Part shown: positions 1 to 4,614 of the stretch, one piece after another | How the letters are laid out: each line of letters opens with the position of its first letter | Numbering within the stretch: position 1 is the first letter of the stretch | Origin: Syntrophaceae bacterium UBA2208 | Lineage (GTDB): Bacteria > Desulfobacterota > BSN033 > UBA1163 | Assembly (NCBI GenBank): GCA_002327885.1 | Contig: DCUS01000122.1 | Span: 733-6,476 of the forward strand | Direction: 5' to 3' | Length of the DNA: 5,744 bases | Notes under the pieces: model-generated | The model's database searches: none | What the model saw: the letters and a program-made list of their open reading frames with translations, nothing else | Told to the model about the DNA's origin: nothing | Program-made: the position numbers and the translations under genes

Positions 1-839
1 TTTGTTTCAAGATCGGGAGGTTGAATATCAGCGATCAGTCCCCATTCAAACCGCGATCGGAGCCTTTCTTCGAAATCAGGGATATCTTTTGGAAACTTAT
101 CGCTGGTCAGGACGATTTGCTTCCGGGATTGATGAAGGGCTTCAAAGGTATGGAAAAATTCGGCTTGAGTTCGTTCTTTCCCAGCGATGAATTGAATATC
201 ATCGATCAGCAAGATGTCCATTTTTCGATATTTATTTCTGAATTCGTCCATCTTTTCATAACGGATCGAATTGATCACTTCATTGGTGAACTCTTCCGAA
301 GTGATGTAACAGAATTTTTTTACTTCGGTGAGGATTCGATTTTGAACAATATGGTTTCCGATGGCGTGGAGGAGATGGGTCTTCCCTAATCCCACACCTC
401 CATAAATAAAAAGAGGGTTATAATTCTTGGCGGGTGAGTCTGCCACCGCCAGGCAAGCCGCATGGGCAAACTGATTGCTCGCCCCAACCACAAAATGATC
501 GAAGGTATATTTTGGGTTGAAGTGGAGCTGGGAGGGATGGGGGGCTTGCGGTTCATAGCTTGGCAACGGTTGAGGGGTTGAATCCTTTCCGTTCATCTTT
601 TCATTTTTAATTCGGAATTGGAGTTGGCAGGGCGTATGGGTCAAGAGAGATACCGAGTCTTTAATACAAAGAGAATAGTGTTCGTTGATCCACTCTTTGA
701 AGAATCGGTTCGGGACTTCCAACGCCACCTTATCTCCTTCCCTGGAGATAAAGTGGATGGGTTTTATCCAAATGTCAAAATTCTGTTGACCAACTCTTTC
801 TTTTAAAGAATCGATCACCTTAGGCCATAAATCTTCCAT
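1..839 (-). CDS. dnaA: Chromosomal replication initiator protein DnaA (N-terminal 279 residues; C-terminus beyond the left edge)
   Basis: DnaA is the AAA+ ATPase that binds DnaA boxes at oriC, melts the origin and loads the replicative helicase in the cytoplasm. Seen here: domain I at about residues 1-80 (starts MEDLWPKVIDSL, with the conserved FxxWIKPI at 21-28); a short Pro/Gln-rich linker at about 82-105; then domain III opening with NPKYTFDHFVVG (108-119). Walker A is GGVGLGKT (147-154), Walker B ILLIDDIQF (209-217), sensor 1 LTSD (244-247) and box VII RSRFEWG (261-267). The reading frame is still open at the edge (IQPPDLET), so the rest of domain III and the DNA-binding domain IV are missing only because the window ends. 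The ATG at 839 is the only usable start: an in-frame TGA lies upstream with no other start codon between, and AAGG (851-848) sits 8 nt before it. It lies downstream of gyrA on the same strand, separated by a 248-bp gap with a DnaA box, so autoregulation is plausible. Confidence 0.97.
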   Translation of the reverse strand, partial: MEDLWPKVIDSLKERVGQQNFDIWIKPIHFISREGDKVALEVPNRFFKEWINEHYSLCIKDSVSLLTHTPCQLQFRIKNEKMNGKDSTPQPLPSYEPQAPHPSQLHFNPKYTFDHFVVGASNQFAHAACLAVADSPAKNYNPLFIYGGVGLGKTHLLHAIGNHIVQNRILTEVKKFCYITSEEFTNEVINSIRYEKMDEFRNKYRKMDILLIDDIQFIAGKERTQAEFFHTFEALHQSRKQIVLTSDKFPKDIPDFEERLRSRFEWGLIADIQPPDLET

Positions 840-933
840 GAAATTGACCTTGATGGTTTGAAGTGCTGGGCGAAGGGTATTGATGGAATGGGCGAGGAAT
901 GCCCTTAACGGGAAATCTCTTCATTTTCAATTG

Positions 934-962
934 GTTATAAGTCTCTTTGCACAATGTTTCCA
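934..962 (-). promoter_or_regulatory. Candidate proximal dnaA promoter
   Basis: On the minus strand TGGAAA (962-957, 4 of 6 matches to TTGACA) is followed after 17 bp by TATAAC (939-934, 5 of 6 matches to TATAAT), pointing into dnaA. The -35 lies inside the inverted DnaA-box pair, the layout expected for DnaA autorepression. This is sequence matching only. Confidence 0.35.
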
Positions 963-964
963 CA
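956..964 (+). promoter_or_regulatory. Degenerate DnaA box (GTTTCCACA) overlapping a dnaA -35 candidate
   Basis: The site has two mismatches to TTATCCACA and points toward the perfect box two bases away. It covers the TGGAAA hexamer (962-957 on the minus strand) proposed as a -35 for dnaA. DnaA bound cooperatively across the pair could therefore block that promoter. A third, similarly weak site, CTTTGCACA, is at 945-953. Confidence 0.35.
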
Positions 965-966
965 TC

Positions 967-975
967 TGTGGATAA
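967..975 (-). promoter_or_regulatory. Consensus DnaA box (TTATCCACA)
   Basis: TGTGGATAA on the plus strand is an exact TTATCCACA on the minus strand, the high-affinity DnaA box. It faces an imperfect box at 956-964, so TCCACA-TC-TGTGGA forms a perfect 6-bp inverted repeat with a 2-nt centre (959-972). It lies 128 bp upstream of the dnaA start codon. It may serve origin firing, dnaA autoregulation or both. Confidence 0.75.
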
Positions 976-978
976 ATG

Positions 979-1033
979 AAATTAGAAACAAAGAGGGGAA
1001 AAAATTGAGGATGAATTCATTGTATTCTAATTT
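979..1033. repeat. 9-bp inverted repeat in the dnaA-gyrA gap
   Basis: AAATTAGAA at 979-987 is the exact reverse complement of TTCTAATTT at 1025-1033, with a 37-bp spacer that contains the perfect 10-bp palindrome ATGAATTCAT (1011-1020). The repeat lies in the AT-rich stretch next to the DnaA box. It could be part of an unwinding element or a protein site, or could be chance in AT-rich sequence. Confidence 0.5.
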
Positions 1034-1041
1034 GACAACAA

Positions 1042-1070
1042 ATACTAACCCCGTCATTTAAAAAAATCAA
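1042..1070 (-). promoter_or_regulatory. Candidate distal dnaA promoter
   Basis: On the minus strand TTGATT (1070-1065) is followed after exactly 17 bp by TAGTAT (1047-1042); each matches the sigma-70 consensus at 4 of 6 positions. It would give a dnaA leader of roughly 195 nt carrying the DnaA box. The -35 overlaps the T-run of the weak gyrA terminator candidate. In AT-rich DNA such matches arise easily by chance. Confidence 0.3.
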
Positions 1071-1082
1071 GCTTTTTTTGAT
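1060..1082 (-). terminator. Weak terminator candidate after gyrA
   Basis: Six bases after the gyrA stop the minus strand reads ATCAA, a 7-nt loop, TTGAT, then six more T residues. The stem is only 5 bp with little G+C, so termination would be inefficient and read-through from gyrA into dnaA is possible. An alternative pairing of the A7 and T7 runs leaves no T-tail. Confidence 0.25.
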
Positions 1083-1087
1083 AGGAT

Positions 1088-3514
1088 CTATTCTTTCTCC
1101 GCCAACCTCGCTATCGCGACCACTCTTTCCCCCTCTTCAAGAGCGATCAACCTCACCCCCTGAGTGCTTCTTCCCTGAATAGGGATATCCATCGCCCTCA
1201 AACGAATAATTTTTCCCTTGTTGGAGATGACCATTAATTCATCTTCATCGACCACGGTTTTTATCCCGATCACATCTCCGGTCTTTTTTGTTCTCTTCAG
1301 TGTAAAAATACCGGAACCTCCCCTATTCTGAATCCTATATTCAGAAGCCTGAGTCCGTTTTCCATAGCCATTCTCTGCAACGGTTAAAATTTGTGTGTGA
1401 GGACTTACGACCTCCATTCCGACCACTTCATCTTCTTTCGAAATCTTAATCCCCCTGACCCCACGCGCCGTGCGGCCCATATCTCTGATCAGATTTTCGG
1501 GGAAATGAATGGCCTTTCCCATTTTGGTGCCGATAAAAAGATGCTGTTTGTCATCCGTCAATTTGGTGGAGATGAGCTCATCCCCCTCATCGAGGTGAAT
1601 GGCGATGATGCCCCCCGAACGGGGATTGCTATAGGCTTCAAGAGTGGTCTTCTTGATGGTCCCCTTTTTAGTCATAAAGGTGATGAACTTATCTTTTGTA
1701 AAGTCTTTAAGAGAGAGAATCGTGGTGACCTTCTCCTGGGGGTTGAGATGGAGGAGATTAACAATGGCTTTTCCGCGCGTGATGCGGCCCGCCTGCGGAA
1801 GTTCGTGAACCTTCATCCAATGGATCTTTCCGGCATCTGTAAAAAACAAGATGTAATCATGCGTCGAGGCGATAAAAAGGTCTTCTACAAAATCTTCCTC
1901 TTTGACATTGATCCCCATCTTCCCCTTTCCTCCCCGATGCTGACTTCGGTAGAGGCTGATGGGATTCCTCTTGATATATCCTGTGTGGGTGATCGTCACC
2001 ACCATATCCTCTTCAGCGATAAGGTCTTCGACCCGGATTTCTGGGGCGGCCTCCACGATTTCCGTTTTCCTTTCGTCTCCAAAAGCATCCCGTATGGAGA
2101 GGAGTTCCTCCTTGATCAAATTAAGAATCAATCGTTCGCTGGCAAGGAGGGCCTTCAACCGATTGATCAACTTAATGGTCTCCCCATACTCTTCGACAAT
2201 TTTATGTTGTTCAAGGTTGGTGAGTCGCTGGAGCCTCATCTCTAATATTGCCTGGGCCTGCACATCCGAAAAAGCGAATTTTTCCATCAAACGTTCTTTG
2301 GCCTCTTTCGGATTCTTGGAGGACTTAATCGTAGCGATAATCGCATCAATATGGTCAATCGCCTTTTTCAGGCCTTCCAGGATGTGGGCCCTCGCTTCTG
2401 CCTTATTGAGCTCGAAGCGGGATCTCCGGATGACGATCTCCTGGCGATATTGAACAAAGAAATGGAGCATCTCTTTGAGAGAAAGGAGTTTTGGCTGATT
2501 TTGGTGGATGGCCAGAAGAATGATCCCGAAAGAGGTCTGCATCTGGGTGTGTTTATAAAGCTGGTTGAGGATGACCTCCGCCACCTCATTCCGTTTCAGT
2601 TCGATTACCACCCTCATCCCTTCCCGATCCGATTCGTCCCGGATATTGGCAATCCCCTCGATGGCTTTCTCTTGAACCAATTCAGCGATTCTTTCGATGA
2701 GCTTGGCTTTATTGGTTTGATAGGGAAGCTCAGTGATAACGATATTTTCACGTTCTCCTTTTCGGTCCCTCTCGATGATCGCCCTGGCTCGAAGTTGGAT
2801 GACGCCCTTTCCGTTTTCATAAGCCTGCCGGATTCCTTCTTTACCATAAATGAACCCTCCCGTAGGGAAATCAGGTCCAGGAAGAAGGCCCATCAATTCG
2901 TCTCCAGAGATATCAGGGTTTTCGATCAGGGCAATAATTGCATTAATGGTTTCTACGAGATTGTGAGGAGGGATATTGGTGGCCATTCCTACAGCGATTC
3001 CCGAGGAACCGTTGACAAGGAGGTTAGGGAATTTGGCGGGGAGCACAGAGGGTTCGACCAGAGATTCATCATAGTTCGGAAGAAAATCAATGGTTTCTTT
3101 CTCAATATCCGTCAATAATTCGTTGGTGAGCTTGGACATCCGGATTTCCGTATATCGCATGGCCGCCGGGGGGTCTCCATCAATAGAGCCGAAATTTCCC
3201 TGGCCATCAATCAGCGGATAACGGAGAGAGAAATCCTGTGCCATTCGGACAATGGCATCGTAAACAGCCATATCGCCATGGGGATGATATTTACCGATGA
3301 CGTCACCGACGATTCTCGCGGACTTTTTATAGGGCTTATCCCAATCATTATTTAACTCGTTCATGGCATATAGAATCCGGCGATGAACGGGTTTCAGGCC
3401 GTCCCTTACGTCTGGTAGGGCTCGCCCGATGATGACGCTCATGGCGTAGTCCATGTAGGACTTCTTCATCTCATCTTCAATATTGACGGGGATGTGCTCA
3501 GTCGCAATGTTCAC
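1088..3514 (-). CDS. gyrA: DNA gyrase subunit A
   Basis: GyrA is the breakage-reunion subunit of the type II topoisomerase that introduces negative supercoils, working as A2B2 with GyrB. The protein is a full-length 808 residues. The winged-helix/tower core includes RALPDVRDGLKPVHRRILYAM (from 31), HPHGD (77-81) and the catalytic Tyr121 in AAMRYTE, with Arg120 beside it. A helical tower/coiled-coil region spans about 340-480. The C-terminal beta-pinwheel (about 495-805) opens with the GyrA-box variant QHRGGKG (525-531), which favours GyrA over ParC; later blades carry RGVRGIK (684-690) and TQGVRLI (784-790). There is no long acidic tail. Met82 stands where E. coli has Ser83; Asp86 (E. coli Asp87) is kept. 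The start is GTG, supported by AGGAG (3524-3520) 5 nt upstream. It diverges from rpmH and precedes dnaA on the same strand. gyrB is not in the window. Confidence 0.97.
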   Translation of the reverse strand: MNIATEHIPVNIEDEMKKSYMDYAMSVIIGRALPDVRDGLKPVHRRILYAMNELNNDWDKPYKKSARIVGDVIGKYHPHGDMAVYDAIVRMAQDFSLRYPLIDGQGNFGSIDGDPPAAMRYTEIRMSKLTNELLTDIEKETIDFLPNYDESLVEPSVLPAKFPNLLVNGSSGIAVGMATNIPPHNLVETINAIIALIENPDISGDELMGLLPGPDFPTGGFIYGKEGIRQAYENGKGVIQLRARAIIERDRKGERENIVITELPYQTNKAKLIERIAELVQEKAIEGIANIRDESDREGMRVVIELKRNEVAEVILNQLYKHTQMQTSFGIILLAIHQNQPKLLSLKEMLHFFVQYRQEIVIRRSRFELNKAEARAHILEGLKKAIDHIDAIIATIKSSKNPKEAKERLMEKFAFSDVQAQAILEMRLQRLTNLEQHKIVEEYGETIKLINRLKALLASERLILNLIKEELLSIRDAFGDERKTEIVEAAPEIRVEDLIAEEDMVVTITHTGYIKRNPISLYRSQHRGGKGKMGINVKEEDFVEDLFIASTHDYILFFTDAGKIHWMKVHELPQAGRITRGKAIVNLLHLNPQEKVTTILSLKDFTKDKFITFMTKKGTIKKTTLEAYSNPRSGGIIAIHLDEGDELISTKLTDDKQHLFIGTKMGKAIHFPENLIRDMGRTARGVRGIKISKEDEVVGMEVVSPHTQILTVAENGYGKRTQASEYRIQNRGGSGIFTLKRTKKTGDVIGIKTVVDEDELMVISNKGKIIRLRAMDIPIQGRSTQGVRLIALEEGERVVAIARLAEKE

Positions 3515-3668
3515 GGAAACTCCTAAAATTTGATGTATGGCCGGAAAGAACCCCTTAACTCGTCTTTTAATTTATCTTTTATTTAAGTTACAGGGCGAGA
3601 TGTTAGGAAGCGGTCGTCTCCGATAAGCCCTACCCTCCTGGGTGGAGCGTTTCAATATCAATAACAAA

Positions 3669-3697
3669 ATCTAATATAAAAACCCCTTCCCTGTCAA
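3669..3697 (-). promoter_or_regulatory. Candidate gyrA promoter
   Basis: On the minus strand a perfect TTGACA (3697-3692) is followed after 17 bp by TTAGAT (3674-3669), a poor -10 with 3 of 6 matches. The leader to the gyrA GTG would be about 150 nt. It contains a possible small hairpin (CTACCC-TCCT-GGGTGG region near 3630-3645). The -35 is convincing; the -10 assignment is less so. Confidence 0.4.
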
Positions 3698-3715
3698 TAA
3701 AAATTAGCGCTATTC

Positions 3716-3744
3716 TTGACAATAATCATAAATATGGTTTAAAT
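3716..3744 (+). promoter_or_regulatory. Promoter for rpmH-rnpA-yidD-yidC
   Basis: A perfect TTGACA (3716-3721) is followed after 17 bp by TTAAAT (3739-3744; 4 of 6 matches to TATAAT). Transcription would begin near 3750, giving a leader of roughly 45 nt before rpmH. A strong promoter is expected for a ribosomal protein gene. The inverted repeat AATTGAA-TG-TTCAATT overlaps its -10 and start region. Confidence 0.6.
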
Positions 3745-3757
3745 TGAATGTTCAATT
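3742..3757. repeat. Inverted repeat at the rpmH transcription start
   Basis: AATTGAA and TTCAATT are perfect 7-bp arms around a 2-nt centre (TG). The repeat overlaps the proposed -10 and transcription start of rpmH. Its size and position suit a repressor operator, but AT-rich palindromes also occur by chance, and no regulator gene is nearby. Confidence 0.45.
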
Positions 3758-3795
3758 ATTTCGAAAAATAAGACTATCAGGTAAAGAGGGATTCA

Positions 3796-3930
3796 ATGAA
3801 GAGAACCTATCAGCCCAGCAACCTCAGGCGGAAAAGGACCCATGGTTTTTTGGAAAGGATGAGTACCAGGAGCGGTCGCAATGTTTTAAAGCGGAGACGA
3901 TTAAAGGGAAGGAAGAAATTGACCGTTTAG
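3796..3930 (+). CDS. rpmH: 50S ribosomal protein L34
   Basis: L34 is a small, highly basic protein of the large ribosomal subunit that packs against 23S rRNA. The 44-residue product starts MKRTYQPSNLRRKRTHGF and ends LKRRRLKGRKKLTV, the family signature almost along its full length. The length matches the usual 44-46 residues, and the composition is dominated by Arg and Lys. The ATG at 3796 is preceded by GAGGG (3786-3790) with 5-nt spacing. It is the first gene of the plus-strand cluster, 66 nt before rnpA, which is the conserved order next to dnaA in many bacteria. Nothing is unusual in the protein itself. Confidence 0.97.
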   Translation: MKRTYQPSNLRRKRTHGFLERMSTRSGRNVLKRRRLKGRKKLTV

Positions 3931-3996
3931 ACCTCCAATTCCTGAGGATGAAAAGAAAAAACATTGATCAGCGGATAGAAGTTTACGAGGATAACC

Positions 3997-4335
3997 TTGA
4001 AAGGATCCTTCGGTTTTACAAAAATGGAGAGGATCAGGTCTCCTCAGGATTTCAGAAAGGTGATGAGGACAGGCAAGAGGCTTTCTTCACGGAATTTCCT
4101 GCTTTTTATAAAGAAAAATGATGGTCTTTTCCATCGGTTAGGGATTGTCGTAAAAAAAGAAATCGGTCCGGCGACTTTCCGAAATCGAATGAAGCGTTTT
4201 ATACGAGAGTTTTTTCGCCTCCAGAAACATCGAATCAAAGGTTCTTACGATATTATTTTGATGGTTAAAAAAGGATGTTCGGTCAATCGATATCATGAAG
4301 TTGAAGAAGAACTAAGAAGGCTCTTCGTTTTATGA
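3997..4335 (+). CDS. rnpA: Ribonuclease P protein component
   Basis: RnpA is the protein cofactor of the RNase P ribozyme; it helps bind the 5' leader when precursor tRNAs are matured. The product is 112 residues, within the usual range. Seen: an N-terminal ERIRSPQDFRKVMRTGKR (11-28), the hydrophobic strand NFLLFI (33-38), RLGIVVKKEIG (47-57), and the family signature RNRMKRFIRE (62-71). The C-terminal part has SYDIILMVKKG (83-93) and a final helix. I chose the TTG at 3997: GAGG (3987-3990) lies 6 nt upstream, an in-frame stop at 3976 leaves no earlier start, and FTKMERI resembles N-termini of homologues. The alternative ATG at 4024 has no good ribosome-binding site and would shorten the protein to 103 residues. 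Its TGA overlaps the yidD ATG, so translational coupling is likely. The RNA subunit gene is not in the window. Confidence 0.95.
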   Translation: MKGSFGFTKMERIRSPQDFRKVMRTGKRLSSRNFLLFIKKNDGLFHRLGIVVKKEIGPATFRNRMKRFIREFFRLQKHRIKGSYDIILMVKKGCSVNRYHEVEEELRRLFVL

Positions 4336-4586
4336 AAAAGAGAACAATCTATGAGCTGATCCAAAAGGGAATCATCTTTTTGATTCATCTCTATCGATAT
4401 TCATTTTCAATATTTTTTGGGCCTTGTTGCCGGTTCAATCCATCCTGTTCTTCTTATGCTTTGCTATCGATTCATCGTTTCGGAATCATAGAGGGGGCCT
4501 GGCTCATTTTCAAAAGACTTATCAAGTGCCATCCCTTCCATCCCGGTGGATACGATCCCGTTCCCGATACTATCAAAAAATCTTAA
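4332..4586 (+). CDS. yidD: Membrane protein insertion efficiency factor YidD
   Basis: YidD is a small inner-membrane-associated protein thought to assist insertion of membrane proteins together with YidC. The 84-residue product has an N-terminal amphipathic/hydrophobic stretch (LIQKGIIFLIHLYRYSFSIFFG, about residues 9-30). The family hallmark follows: CCRFNPSCSSYA (32-43), with cysteines 32, 33 and 39, and then KCHPFHPGGYDPVP (65-78), with Cys66. This matches the DUF37/YidD pattern. The ATG overlaps the rnpA stop as ATGA, and GAAGG lies 11 nt upstream inside rnpA. yidC begins 25 nt after the stop codon. Length and motifs are typical. Confidence 0.95.
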   Translation: MKKRTIYELIQKGIIFLIHLYRYSFSIFFGPCCRFNPSCSSYALLSIHRFGIIEGAWLIFKRLIKCHPFHPGGYDPVPDTIKKS

Positions 4587-4587
4587 A

Positions 4588-4614
4588 AAGGAGATTTAAG
4601 CCGATATATATATG
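4588..4614 (+). promoter_or_regulatory. Ribosome-binding site of yidC with long spacing
   Basis: AAGGAG (4588-4593) is the only strong Shine-Dalgarno match before yidC, but it is 18 nt from the ATG at 4612, well beyond the usual 5-10 nt. An in-frame TAA at 4597-4599 excludes any upstream start. The spacer ends in an ATATATATATG run, where slippage or a sequencing error could alter the apparent distance. Confidence 0.5.

Larger units (their letters stand above)
840..1087. other. Putative replication origin / dnaA control region
   Basis: This 248-bp gap between gyrA and dnaA has no gene. It is strongly AT-rich from about 972 to 1080 and holds a perfect DnaA box (967-975), two degenerate boxes (956-964 and 945-953), a 9-bp inverted repeat (979-987 with 1025-1033), a 10-bp palindrome (1011-1020) and two promoter-like pairs reading into dnaA. 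Origins lie beside dnaA in many bacteria, usually with several boxes and an AT-rich unwinding element. Only one box here matches consensus, so it could be just the autoregulated dnaA promoter, with the true origin on the far side of dnaA beyond the window. Confidence 0.45.
3515..3795. other. Divergent gyrA / rpmH control region
   Basis: This 281-bp gap separates two divergent transcription units and has no gene that I can support. It holds back-to-back -35 elements (TGTCAA 3692-3697 for gyrA, TTGACA 3716-3721 for rpmH), an 8-bp palindrome TAGCGCTA (3705-3712) midway between them, and a 7-bp-arm inverted repeat at 3742-3757 on the rpmH side. No consensus DnaA box was found here, which argues against this gap being the origin. 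Confidence 0.6.

Noticed and set aside
21..389. A 122-codon plus-strand frame opposite dnaA
   Set aside because: It is antisense to the DnaA AAA+ domain, where the minus-strand frame has intact Walker motifs.
764..772. TTATCCAAA, a one-mismatch DnaA box inside dnaA
   Set aside because: It lies in coding sequence encoding conserved domain I residues, and the mismatch affects the important CACA end; it is probably chance.
1032..1060. Plus-strand TTGACA (1032-1037) as a promoter
   Set aside because: There is no acceptable -10 at 16-18 bp and no gene downstream on that strand; it would only give gyrA antisense RNA.
1391..2245. A 284-codon open frame on the plus strand inside gyrA
   Set aside because: It is fully antisense to the well-conserved gyrA coding sequence, has no recognisable motif and no ribosome-binding site of note; it is a by-product of gyrA codon use. 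The same holds for the other plus-strand frames at 1959-2453 and 2351-3118.
3630..3645. CTACCC-TCCT-GGGTGG hairpin as a terminator or riboswitch
   Set aside because: The stem is short with a wobble pair and there is no T-run on either strand. No known riboswitch pattern was recognised; at most it is minor structure in the gyrA leader.
3744..4121. A 125-codon plus-strand open frame spanning rpmH and the start of rnpA
   Set aside because: It overlaps rpmH and rnpA in a different frame, while both of those have clear family signatures and ribosome-binding sites.
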